Source: CAYUCJ01 sp049282265 (GTDB lineage Bacteria > Desulfobacterota > DSM-4660 > Desulfatiglandales > Desulfatiglandaceae). From it: a DNA stretch of 19,805 nt. The stretch is from positions 1-19,805 of the forward strand of contig JBAPTR010000138.1 of NCBI GenBank assembly GCA_049282265.1, written 5' to 3'. This document shows, piece after piece, positions 11,005-17,612 of the stretch. The notes beneath the pieces were generated by a model. That model was not told the DNA's origin. It made no database searches and saw nothing but the letters and a program-made list of their open reading frames with translations. The position numbers and the translations under genes are program-made. The number at the start of each line of letters is the position of its first letter. The stretch's first letter is position 1.

Positions 11005-11894
11005 AGATTGAAAAATCTCCCAAGCGCTATGAAGCTTCCCACCAATCCCAATCCCGCACTTACCAGGAAAATGGTTAGGACATAGGGAAGAGGAACAAAG
11101 ACGAAATCCAGGATAGCCAGTCCCAGGATATCGGCCTTTTTGGCGGCCAGGAAAGCGTATCCTGAATAGAGCGCCAGGAGCGAAACGAGGCCACTGAGCA
11201 CCCCCTGGAAGGATCCTTCAATCAGAAAAGGGATTTTGACAAACCAGTCGGTTGCCCCAACCAGTTTCATAATTTCGATTTCTTCCTGCCTCGAGTAAAT
11301 GGTCAATTTTATTGTATTGGTCACGATAAAAAGGACACCAAGACTGAGCAGGCCGCCGATGATGAAACCCGCGAGCCTGACTACCTTCATCAGACCTTCG
11401 AAACGATTCAGCCACTCCTCACTGTACTGGACTTCTTCCACGCCACGCAGTTTCTCGAGTTTTTCCTTGATGGGCCCGGGGTCGGGCCGTTCTCCATTGA
11501 GAGGTTTAAATACCACTTCAATGGACGCGGGCAAAGGGTTTCGGGGCAACCCTTGAAGCACGACCGAATCCTTGCCAAGCGCTCTCAGCAGATTGTTGTA
11601 GGCCTGTTTCTTACTGACCATCTCATCTATTTTGGCCCCGGGAAGGTCTCTGATAAGCTGGACAAGCTTCTTTTCGGTCCCTGAATCTATGCCCTCCTCG
11701 AGATAAATGGACATGGAAAGGGTGTTTCCCCAGCCGTGAATCCAAGTGTCCAGATTATAGAACAGGAGCAGAAATGTTCCGAAGATGAGGAGTGAAATGA
11801 CCATTGTGCTGATACCAACGATGTGAACAAGCCGGTTTTCCCTCACATTCTGAAAGGCCTGCCTTATGAAATATGGGACCAGACGCAGTCTCAT
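11001..11894 (-). CDS. ftsX: cell division ABC transporter permease-like FtsX
   Basis: The 297-residue protein has the FtsX layout: a cytoplasmic N-terminus, a first membrane helix at about 25-47, an extracytoplasmic domain at about 50-168, and three more helices at about 172-195, 222-248 and 265-292. The cytoplasmic stretch TIYSRQEEIEIMKLVGATDWF is the conserved FtsX block, cited in part here as EIEIMKLVGAT. With FtsE it forms a type VII ABC system that does not transport but transmits ATP hydrolysis to the EnvC coiled coil in the periplasm, gating septal peptidoglycan amidases. The ATG overlaps the ftsE stop by 4 nt (ATGA), and the stop overlaps the GTG of the envC-like gene, so three subunits of one complex are coupled in order. 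Confidence 0.96.
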   Translation of the reverse strand: MRLRLVPYFIRQAFQNVRENRLVHIVGISTMVISLLIFGTFLLLFYNLDTWIHGWGNTLSMSIYLEEGIDSGTEKKLVQLIRDLPGAKIDEMVSKKQAYNNLLRALGKDSVVLQGLPRNPLPASIEVVFKPLNGERPDPGPIKEKLEKLRGVEEVQYSEEWLNRFEGLMKVVRLAGFIIGGLLSLGVLFIVTNTIKLTIYSRQEEIEIMKLVGATDWFVKIPFLIEGSFQGVLSGLVSLLALYSGYAFLAAKKADILGLAILDFVFVPLPYVLTIFLVSAGLGLVGSFIALGRFFNL

Positions 11895-12547
11895 TTTTCC
11901 CCGACAAGCCTCCCGTGATTCAGGATAATCTGCTTTTGAGCGGTTTCTTCGAGCAATTCCCGACTGTGTGTGGCCACAAGCACCGTGGTCCCTTTCATGT
12001 GTATGGTTCGAAACAGGAGCATGATGTCTTTCGTCAGGGCGGGGTCCAGATTCCCCGTAGGTTCGTCGGCCAGCAATACCAACGGATCATTCACGATAGC
12101 CCTGGCAATGGCGACCCGCTGCTGCTCACCACCGGAAAGCTGGAGGGGGTAGGATAGTTCTTTCTTTGCGAGGCCCACGGACCGAAGTGCGAGATGTGTC
12201 TTTTTCCTAATATAAGAGGGGCGTTCTCCTGCCACCTCCAGCGCGAGGGCAACGTTCTCGAATATGGTCCTTCCGGTGAGCAGCTTGAAATCCTGGAACA
12301 CAAAACCGACTTTTCTCCTCAGCAGATCGAGCTGCTGCCGCCGTATGCGATTCAAATTGATGCCGTTAATCAATATGTTACCACTGGTGGGCTTTTCGGC
12401 GCCAAAAACAAGTCTCAGAAGCGTGGTCTTTCCGGCGCCACTGGGGCCGGTCACGAACACAAAATCTCCTTTGCGGACCCTCAGGCTGATATCCTGAAGG
12501 GCCACATTTGGGCCAAAATTCTTGAACATATGAAATAACTGGATCAT
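11891..12547 (-). CDS. ftsE: cell division ATP-binding protein FtsE
   Basis: The 218-residue ABC ATPase has all motifs: Walker A GPSGAGKT (34-41, Lys40), Q-loop Gln85, signature LSGGEQQ (137-143), Walker B VLLADE (157-162) with Glu162, D-loop GNLD, and H-loop His194. Length and the short N-terminus match FtsE rather than larger lipoprotein exporters such as LolD. It is the cytoplasmic nucleotide-binding partner of FtsX at the division site. It is first of the ftsE-ftsX-envC unit. The ATG at 12547 has no strong Shine-Dalgarno. A nested inverted repeat and a promoter candidate lie just upstream. Confidence 0.97.
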   Translation of the reverse strand: MIQLFHMFKNFGPNVALQDISLRVRKGDFVFVTGPSGAGKTTLLRLVFGAEKPTSGNILINGINLNRIRRQQLDLLRRKVGFVFQDFKLLTGRTIFENVALALEVAGERPSYIRKKTHLALRSVGLAKKELSYPLQLSGGEQQRVAIARAIVNDPLVLLADEPTGNLDPALTKDIMLLFRTIHMKGTTVLVATHSRELLEETAQKQIILNHGRLVGEK

Positions 12548-12590
12548 GTTGATATGGATTCCGACAGAGAGTGAGGCCTTGACTTATAAC

Positions 12591-12666
12591 CACTATTCAT
12601 TAAAGCAGCACTGATCAGATGTCAACGTCAAGATGTCGGATTTCTGCTGCTTTCTTGTGAATAGTG
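12591..12666. repeat. nested inverted repeat upstream of ftsE
   Basis: Two pairs of 9-nt arms are nested: CACTATTCA (12591-12599) with TGAATAGTG (12658-12666), and AAAGCAGCA (12602-12610) with TGCTGCTTT (12645-12653). The loop of 34 nt holds the TTGACA of the ftsE promoter candidate and repeated GATGTC words. It fills most of the space between the small upstream gene and ftsE. No T run follows on either strand, so it is not a simple terminator; it may be an operator, an RNA structure or a small mobile repeat. Confidence 0.6.
12597..12625 (-). promoter_or_regulatory. ftsE: ftsE promoter candidate
   Basis: On the minus strand a perfect -35 TTGACA (12620-12625) is followed after 17 nt by a poor -10 TAATGA. 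It lies inside the nested inverted repeat about 50 nt before the ftsE ATG. The -10 is weak, so confidence is low. Confidence 0.28.
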
Positions 12667-12686
12667 AAAGCATCGGATGAAAAATG

Positions 12687-12974
12687 TTATTCGTGCCCAA
12701 GGATGGCCATCCGCTCATCTGCTGCGGCCTTTCTCTCTTTCTCCCACAAATTCCACTCCTCCCTGAGCCTTGCAAGCTTCTCTCCGGCCGCTTTCTTTTC
12801 CTTTTCAGAGCCGCCGGTCTGAAGATCTGCCGATTGATTCTTCAGCTGTCTCGTCTTTTCCTTGATCTTTTTCAAGGCCGCAAGGGCTTTCACTTCCCTG
12901 TCGGTGGGGACCTTTACGGCTCCGGAGCAGCTTGGGTTTTGGGGAAGAATATCGCCGGGAGTCGGTTTTTTCAT
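12687..12974 (-). CDS. small charged coiled-coil hypothetical protein
   Basis: I do not recognise the function. The 95-residue product has a short proline-rich N-terminus with one CSG cysteine (KPTPGDILPQNPSCSG) and then a Lys/Glu/Ala-rich, probably helical coiled-coil region to the end. No signal peptide or membrane segment is seen, so it is likely cytoplasmic. I chose the ATG at 12974 because AAGGA lies 7 nt before it; a longer reading from 13004 would begin at about the transcription start of the TATAAT candidate at 13010-13015 and lacks a ribosome binding site. It is read toward ftsE with a 139-nt gap holding an inverted repeat, and is divergent from the metallo-hydrolase gene. Confidence 0.72.
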   Translation of the reverse strand: MKKPTPGDILPQNPSCSGAVKVPTDREVKALAALKKIKEKTRQLKNQSADLQTGGSEKEKKAAGEKLARLREEWNLWEKERKAAADERMAILGHE

Positions 12975-13009
12975 GGTCTCATCCTTTCGATCCATCTTCC
13001 CCATAGAGT

Positions 13010-13015
13010 ATTATA
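13010..13015 (-). promoter_or_regulatory. -10 element for the small coiled-coil gene
   Basis: The minus strand has a perfect TATAAT preceded by GGG; a weak TTCTGA lies 18 nt upstream (13034-13039). It would start transcription near 13003, after the longer start codon, supporting the shorter reading of the gene. Confidence 0.35.
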
Positions 13016-13056
13016 CCCGGAGGTTAATTTCCATCAGAATAAACTGTTCCACGTGC

Positions 13057-13085
13057 TTGACACCTATTCTCCTCCCACATATGAT
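13057..13085 (+). promoter_or_regulatory. sigma-70 promoter for the metallo-hydrolase gene
   Basis: A perfect -35 TTGACA (13057-13062), a 17-nt spacer and TATGAT (13080-13085, 5 of 6) place a start near 13092, giving a leader of about 30 nt before the ATG at 13122. Confidence 0.75.
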
Positions 13086-13121
13086 GAATCCTGTAAAACA
13101 AGATTTGAAAAGGAGATGCAC

Positions 13122-13784
13122 ATGAAGATCAATGACAAACTCCACGCCTTCCTGTGGAACCACCCCATGGCCAACAACTGCAACACATATCTCATCATTG
13201 ACGGTGAAAAGAAGATCCTCATAGACCCCGGCCACTACCAGTTTTTCGACCACGTGCGCCGGGGGTTGGCTGATCTCTCACTCAGGCCTGAAGACATGGA
13301 CGCGGTCCTGATCACCCATGGCCACCCGGATCATATAGAGAGTGTCCGGCTATTCATCGATACAGACGCGAAAGTGGCCATCTCCGTTACAGAGATGGAT
13401 TTTATCCGGAGGATGGTTCCCAGATATGGCGATGCCCTGGGCATATCTGATTTCGAACCGGATATCCTTCTGGAGGGAGGGAATCTTGAAATAGGCACCA
13501 CTCGTTTTGATGTGATCCCTTCGCCGGGCCATTCACCCGGGTCTGTCTGTTTCTTTTGGCCTGACGAAAAAGTGCTTTTCACTGGGGATGTTGTATTCAA
13601 CGGTGGCATAGGGCGAACGGATCTCCCGGGCGGCAATGGGGAGACTCTTAAGGAGAGTATCAAGCGTATCTCTACCCTGGATGCCGAATATGTCCTTTCG
13701 GGCCACGGCGACATCGTCAAAGGGAAAGATGCCGTAAAAGCCAATTTTCAGGAAATTGAAAATTTCTGGTTCGGGTATATTTGA
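13122..13784 (+). CDS. metallo-beta-lactamase-fold hydrolase (glyoxalase II-like)
   Basis: The 220-residue cytoplasmic protein carries the complete binuclear metal site of the family: HGHPDH (His66, His68, Asp70, His71), His137 in SPGHSPGS, Asp156 in FTGDVVF and His195 in LSGHGD. The set and the GIGRTDLPGG block after the metal aspartate are typical of the glyoxalase II-like branch that hydrolyses thioesters or acts on persulfides; the actual substrate cannot be read. The frame stays open far upstream, but the ATG at 13122 is chosen because AAGGAG (13110-13115) lies 6 nt before it and the promoter at 13057-13085 fits. A hairpin with a T run follows about 80 nt after the stop. The next gene downstream is a TusA-like sulfur-carrier relative, which may hint at sulfur chemistry. 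Confidence 0.93.
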   Translation: MKINDKLHAFLWNHPMANNCNTYLIIDGEKKILIDPGHYQFFDHVRRGLADLSLRPEDMDAVLITHGHPDHIESVRLFIDTDAKVAISVTEMDFIRRMVPRYGDALGISDFEPDILLEGGNLEIGTTRFDVIPSPGHSPGSVCFFWPDEKVLFTGDVVFNGGIGRTDLPGGNGETLKESIKRISTLDAEYVLSGHGDIVKGKDAVKANFQEIENFWFGYI

Positions 13785-13864
13785 GAAGGCGGAATGGGGA
13801 AGGCGGAACGCGGAAGGTTTAGGGGTAAGGCATCGGGCAAAGGGCTTGTCCGCCAACGATTTGT

Positions 13865-13889
13865 GGCGGACTTGTCCGCCTTCTTTTTG
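13865..13889 (+). terminator. rho-independent terminator after the metallo-hydrolase gene
   Basis: GGCGGA (13865-13870) and TCCGCC (13875-13880) form a 6-bp stem with loop CTTG, followed by TTCTTTTT. An alternative pairing of GTCCGCCA (13848-13855) with TGGCGGAC (13864-13871) competes with it. Three copies of the GTCCGCC/GGCGGAC word within 33 nt allow two exclusive folds. Confidence 0.6.
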
Positions 13890-13916
13890 TGGAGAGATAA
13901 GGACGGGAATAGCAGG

Positions 13917-14153
13917 ATGAGCAGAAAACCGATCACAACAAAAATCACTGATTATCGTGGTGACTGCTGAAAGGCCTACCTGGACGTAGGCCTATGTCTG
14001 AGGATATTGCCGCCCGGGGAGACCTTTGAGTTCATCATCGAGGCTGACAAACTTGAAAAAATCAAGAAGGTCGTTGCCCACAATCACGGGGAAGTGCTTG
14101 AAGAAACCCAGATGGATGGGGATGCGCGCCTCAGGATCAGGAAAGTTGACTGA
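13917..14153 (+). CDS. probable selenocysteine-containing TusA-family protein (in-frame UGA at codon 18)
   Basis: Reading from ATG at 13917 with TGA at 13968-13970 decoded as selenocysteine (U) gives 78 residues. The N-terminus ends in ITDYRGDCU; TusA proteins have D-x-R-G-x-x-C-P here, so U18 falls exactly on the catalytic cysteine, with an adjacent Cys17. The rest keeps the TusA order: helix (AYLDVGLCLRILPPG), strand (ETFEFIIEA), helix (DKLEKIKKVVAHNHGEV) and final strand (ARLRIRKVD). TusA relatives carry sulfur as a persulfide; the usual Pro after the cysteine is Lys here. A perfect 8-bp hairpin begins 2 nt after the TGA. The frame before and after TGA is one continuous domain, which argues against two genes. 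The ribosome binding site is weak (AAGGA, 13 nt before ATG). It sits between the metallo-hydrolase and a YhhN gene 3 nt downstream. A pseudogene with a nonsense mutation is the alternative. Standard gene callers would miss or truncate it. Confidence 0.72.
13972..13993 (+). promoter_or_regulatory. SECIS-like hairpin after the in-frame UGA
   Basis: AGGCCTAC (13972-13979) and GTAGGCCT (13986-13993) pair perfectly around a 6-nt loop, CTGGAC, containing two G residues. Bacterial selenocysteine insertion elements are hairpins within the coding region just after UGA, bound by SelB. Here the loop begins 9 nt past the UGA, nearer than the usual distance of about 16 nt or more, so the geometry is atypical. 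Confidence 0.5.
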
Positions 14154-14156
14154 AAA

Positions 14157-14807
14157 ATGCCGGTTTCACTTATCATCGCCATAGCCTGCGCCCTGATGTT
14201 CGGGCTTCTCTATGGTGAAAAATGGGACAAACCCCTCTTGAGGCTCTTTTTCAAGGCCCTCCTTTCATTCCTTTTTATACTCACCGCCTTCCTGCAGCCC
14301 CAACCGGTTCCCGGCTATGCCCGATTCCTCATTCCCGGGTTCCTGTTCTGTGCGGGAGGAGATATCTTTCTTGCCCTTTCCTGGTCCGGGGCGTTCTTGT
14401 TCGGCCTGATCGCCTTTCTCCTGGGGCACGTCTTCTATACCATCGCTTTTTTCTCACCGACCGGGATCGGGTTGTGGGCCTGGGTCGGTTTTCCCGTCAT
14501 CATCCTCATGAGCGCATCGGTCTTTGTTTGGCTCCGCCCGCACCTGGGGCACATGAAAAGGCCGGTCGTCATCTACATTGCCGTCATCAGCCTCATGCTT
14601 TTCTCGGCCGTTTCCATGGCTGCCAACAGAAACCTCTCCACTGCCGGGCGATGGACGGCCTTTGCAGGCGCACTGCTCTTCTACGTTTCAGACCTGTTTG
14701 TGGCCCGGAATCGTTTTCTGGAAAAGGCATTTATCAACCGTCTCATAGGCCTGCCAATGTACTACTTCGGCCAGTTCCTGCTGGCCTTTTCGGTTGGGTG
14801 GATGTAA
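14157..14807 (+). CDS. YhhN family membrane protein (lysoplasmalogenase-like)
   Basis: The 216-residue protein is almost wholly hydrophobic with about seven to eight membrane helices. Family marks are visible: KALLSFLF after an early KP, CAGGDIFLAL, GLIAFLLGHVFYTIAF, the SMAANRN segment, LFYVSDLFVARNRF and PMYYFGQFLLAFS at the C-terminus. YhhN/TMEM86 members hydrolyse the vinyl-ether bond of lysoplasmalogens in the membrane; whether bacterial members all do so is not settled. The aspartates in GGD and VSD fit the proposed active-site residues. The ATG begins 3 nt after the TusA-like stop, so translation is probably coupled to that gene. It converges on the ATL gene with a 71-nt gap lacking a clear terminator. 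Confidence 0.85.
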   Translation: MPVSLIIAIACALMFGLLYGEKWDKPLLRLFFKALLSFLFILTAFLQPQPVPGYARFLIPGFLFCAGGDIFLALSWSGAFLFGLIAFLLGHVFYTIAFFSPTGIGLWAWVGFPVIILMSASVFVWLRPHLGHMKRPVVIYIAVISLMLFSAVSMAANRNLSTAGRWTAFAGALLFYVSDLFVARNRFLEKAFINRLIGLPMYYFGQFLLAFSVGWM

Positions 14808-14878
14808 GGCCTTGGCTCATGCTGCATTTCAGAATTGATGACTTCTCAAGAAAAGCAACCTATGCCACGGGCGGCATC

Positions 14879-15241
14879 TTACGAACAACGATCGCGATAT
14901 GGGCGTTGAGCAGCGCCGGGGCCTTCCCACTCTGCCTCCGCTAGATCCACACGACCCTTTTTATCAAAACAGACCCCTTCCGCTTCAAGGAGGACCTGCT
15001 GGATACTTGCGCCGTCCCCACCGGAGCGGACACTGATCATACCTTTGCTGTTGATCACCCGGTGCCAGGGAACGTCGCTGTCAAAAGGAACAGCGGCCAT
15101 GGCGAACCCCACCATCCTGGGGGTACAACGCTCGATACAGCATGCGATCTGACCGTAACTGGCCACCCGTCCCTCCGGTATCATGCGAACAAGATCGTAG
15201 ATCAGGTCGAAACGGTTTTTCGTTGATTTCCGCTTCCTCAT
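14879..15241 (-). CDS. alkyltransferase-like protein (ATL, MGMT fold)
   Basis: The 120-residue protein is the DNA-binding domain of the O6-alkylguanine-DNA alkyltransferase family. The active-site PCHRV of true alkyltransferases is PWHRV here with Trp59 in place of the acceptor cysteine, the diagnostic change of ATL proteins. GRVASYGQIA (24-33) is the helix-turn-helix part and RMVGFAM (42-48) carries the arginine finger that holds open the flipped base. ATLs bind O6-alkylguanine without repairing it and hand the lesion to nucleotide excision repair. It is a single-gene unit with its own promoter at 15318-15346; the ATG is preceded only by a weak CTGGG site. The C-terminal 20 residues are beyond the usual domain. 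Confidence 0.9.
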   Translation of the reverse strand: MRKRKSTKNRFDLIYDLVRMIPEGRVASYGQIACCIERCTPRMVGFAMAAVPFDSDVPWHRVINSKGMISVRSGGDGASIQQVLLEAEGVCFDKKGRVDLAEAEWEGPGAAQRPYRDRCS

Positions 15242-15317
15242 CCCAGGGGCGCCACCCTATTCATCACTTTTTTCCGCTCTCGCCATTGCTTATATGAATG
15301 ATGCTTATTTTATTGTT

Positions 15318-15346
15318 ATTATATCAAAATAAGCGGCCTCTCACAA
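15318..15346 (-). promoter_or_regulatory. sigma-70 promoter for the ATL gene
   Basis: On the minus strand TTGTGA (15341-15346, 4 of 6), a 17-nt spacer and a perfect TATAAT (15318-15323) place a start near 15311, about 70 nt before the ATG at 15241. Confidence 0.65.
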
Positions 15347-15557
15347 CCCTTTCCGTGAAAGATACGGGCGAGCCGTATAAACCGGAATTATGATCGTCAC
15401 CGGTGAAGAGGCACTGAAATAAGCACTACTTACCTTTGGCATGAAACATGCTTTCTTTCTTGAAGGGCACCACAGAGGCTGACAGGAGCAGAAAGCGGCG
15501 GAAGCAAACAGCTCAGGCTTTATAGAAGCAATCATACCTGTTCAAGCAAGCTAATTG

Positions 15558-15599
15558 GTGTCCATCCATGAATAATTTCTGGACACTGGCAAGTGTCCA
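15558..15599 (+). repeat. left arm of a 42-bp inverted repeat flanking the chemoreceptor gene
   Basis: This 42-mer recurs in inverted orientation at 17826-17867 with 39 of 42 identical positions. It is built from GTGTCCA/TGGACAC words: a 9-bp hairpin CTGGACACT-GGCA-AGTGTCCAG ends at 15600, only 6 nt before the AAGGAG of the chemoreceptor. It may be a mobile-unit end, a recombination site or an operator. Confidence 0.85.
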
Positions 15600-15620
15600 G
15601 TTCTGAAAGGAGAATGATTC

Positions 15621-17612
15621 GTGCTGAAGCAAAAAAAAATGGGGGCGCGAATACTGTTTCCCATTGTGACGGTCACAGTGATTTTATCGGTTGCCTTTTA
15701 TTTTGTGGGCGACGCAACCGTCAAAATAATGGCAGACAGTGCCCTGGGCAATCAAATTAGCGCCAAAATTGCCGATATCGGCACCAGTGAAAAAAGAATA
15801 GCCAGAGAAATGCTTACTGAGGCAGCTCTCTTCAGTCGAGCAACGGCCGTTCAAGAAGCGTATCTAACCGCCTATAAGGGTAATATCAATGAGGAACATG
15901 ATCCGAGTGCGGAATTGGCCCGTGCTCAGCTTCGTGCCTATTTCGCCTCAATCGAGAAGGGATACCGGGAAAACCTGCAGGCCGGAAATTTTCGCATCCA
16001 CTTTCATCTCCCTCCCGCCCGGAGTCTATTGCGTCTCTGGAAGCCGAAACAGAATCGAAGCGATGACCTTAGATCCTTTCGGAACACCATCCTGGCCATC
16101 AGCCGGGGGCGACATGAGCCGGTGCAGGGCATTGAAATCGGTCGAGGCGGTTTTGCCATTCGCGGTATCGCGCCTGTTCTCGGCAAGGACAATCGGTATC
16201 TCGGCTCGGTAGAAGTGCTTTCAAGCTATGCTCCTCTGGTGCGCTACAGTATTTCAAATAAGAACGAATCTATTGCCGTCTATATGAATAAGGAATTCCT
16301 CCCCATTGCAACAAGGCTGCAAAATGCGAAACAGCATCCCGTAATCGGTGATCAGTTCGTTTTTGTATCATCCACGGACAAAAAGGCTACGGACCCCCTT
16401 TTGTCTGCGGAACTCCTGGTACAGGGCAGAGAGGGTGTCTTTAAGACCAGAAATGGGACCCACTTGATAACCGTCTTTCCAATAAAAGATTTCAGCGGGA
16501 AACAGATCGGCGTAATGGCCTATATGTATAATGCCGCCGATCTTTACGGAACCATAGATAAGATTCGTTGGGCTGTGGCTGCTTTTGCTCTGATTCTGTT
16601 GCTCAGTATTTCAGGTTCTTTGGTCATGACCCTCCGTGGAGTCACCCACCCGTTGAACCGCATTATCGAGAGCCTGGACAAAGGCGCCGCCCAAGTGACG
16701 ACGGCCTCTGGACAGATATTTTCGGCAAGCCACTCCCTGGCCGAAGGGGCATCTGAGCAGGCTTCATCCATCGAGGAGGCCTCCTCGTCATTGGTGGAGA
16801 TATCCTCCATGACCAAACGGAACGCTGAAAATGCCGGTCTGGCGAACAAACTCATGAAAGGAGCCGACCAGGTGGTGGGCAATGCCAACGCGTCCATGAC
16901 AGAGCTGACAACGTCCATGGTCGAAATTTCCAGGGCCAGCGAAAAAACGCAGCATATCGTAAAGACCATCGACGAAATTGCTTTCCAGACCAACCTGTTG
17001 GCCTTGAATGCCGCAGTGGAGGCGGCCAGAGCTGGAGAAGCAGGGGCCGGATTTGCAGTGGTGGCGGATGAAGTGAGAAACCTGGCCATGCGGGCTGCCG
17101 AGGCGGCCAAAGATACGGCCGACTTGATCGAAGGTACGGTCAAAAAGGTGAAAGACGGTGGGGATATTGTGGCGAGGACGAACGAGGATTTTTCCGTTGT
17201 AGCCAAGAGCGCGGCCAAGGTGGCCCGGCTGATCGGGGAGATAGCAGCAGCTTCCAACGAGCAGACCGAGGGGATCGATCAGGTGGCCACGGCAGTTACC
17301 GAGATGGACAGGGTGGTTCAGCAGAATGCGGCCAATGCAGAGGAGTCGGCTAGCGCCTCCCGGGAGATGAACGCCCAGGCCGAGCAGTTAAAAACCATGG
17401 TGACTGAACTGGTAGCGCTTGTGCACGGCGCCGGCGACCAGAAAAACGGCCCGCAGCGGTCAGCCGATCACCTGACTGAAAAGATGGCGCATCATGGGCG
17501 AAGCACGACATCGGAAGGCAACGATGATACAAGGGTCCTCCTCACCCGAAACCTAAAAGGGGAGTCGCTGGAAGGAACTCCTGCCGTGGATGATGATTTC
17601 TGTGATTTCTAG
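15621..17612 (+). CDS. methyl-accepting chemotaxis protein with dCache_3-type sensor
   Basis: The 663-residue receptor has a first membrane helix at about 10-28, a periplasmic sensor at about 30-312, a second helix at about 314-336, a HAMP-like linker and a cytoplasmic signalling coiled coil. The sensor motifs FHLPPARSLLRLW and GGFAIRGIAPV are typical of the double Cache 3 domain; the ligand is unknown. The signalling tip is at about 449-475: DEIAFQTNLLALNAAVEAAR, then GAGFAVVADEVRNLA, the CheA/CheW-contact hairpin. No C-terminal CheR/CheB tethering pentapeptide of the NWETF type is present; the tail after residue 600 is low complexity and ends in DDDFCDF. The GTG start at 15621 has AAAGGAG 8 nt upstream. 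The gene stands alone, without che genes nearby, between two arms of an inverted repeat. Confidence 0.95.
   Translation: MLKQKKMGARILFPIVTVTVILSVAFYFVGDATVKIMADSALGNQISAKIADIGTSEKRIAREMLTEAALFSRATAVQEAYLTAYKGNINEEHDPSAELARAQLRAYFASIEKGYRENLQAGNFRIHFHLPPARSLLRLWKPKQNRSDDLRSFRNTILAISRGRHEPVQGIEIGRGGFAIRGIAPVLGKDNRYLGSVEVLSSYAPLVRYSISNKNESIAVYMNKEFLPIATRLQNAKQHPVIGDQFVFVSSTDKKATDPLLSAELLVQGREGVFKTRNGTHLITVFPIKDFSGKQIGVMAYMYNAADLYGTIDKIRWAVAAFALILLLSISGSLVMTLRGVTHPLNRIIESLDKGAAQVTTASGQIFSASHSLAEGASEQASSIEEASSSLVEISSMTKRNAENAGLANKLMKGADQVVGNANASMTELTTSMVEISRASEKTQHIVKTIDEIAFQTNLLALNAAVEAARAGEAGAGFAVVADEVRNLAMRAAEAAKDTADLIEGTVKKVKDGGDIVARTNEDFSVVAKSAAKVARLIGEIAAASNEQTEGIDQVATAVTEMDRVVQQNAANAEESASASREMNAQAEQLKTMVTELVALVHGAGDQKNGPQRSADHLTEKMAHHGRSTTSEGNDDTRVLLTRNLKGESLEGTPAVDDDFCDF

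Larger units (their letters stand above)
15242..15620. other. intergenic region between ATL and chemoreceptor genes
   Basis: The left part holds the ATL promoter. From about 15350 to 15540 there is mixed-composition DNA with no gene I can support. The right end (15558-15599) holds one arm of the 42-bp inverted repeat. No good sigma-70, sigma-28 or sigma-54 promoter for the chemoreceptor is evident. Confidence 0.6.

Noticed and set aside
12684..13121. N-terminal extension of the metallo-hydrolase by 146 codons
   Set aside because: The extension overlaps the opposite-strand small gene and two promoters; the ribosome binding site and family length favour the start at 13122.
13917..13970. A 17-codon peptide ending at the TGA, followed by a separate gene
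   Set aside because: The peptide would be half of a TusA active site, and the remainder has no start codon with a ribosome binding site; one recoded gene explains both parts better.
15350..15540. Possible remnant of an insertion element or 64-codon minus-strand frame (15341-15535)
   Set aside because: No transposase motif, terminal repeat or ribosome binding site could be recognised, so no gene was called.
16544..17257. 237-codon minus-strand open frame
   Set aside because: It is antisense to the conserved signalling domain of the chemoreceptor; its alanine/serine-rich product reflects the codon pattern of the real gene.
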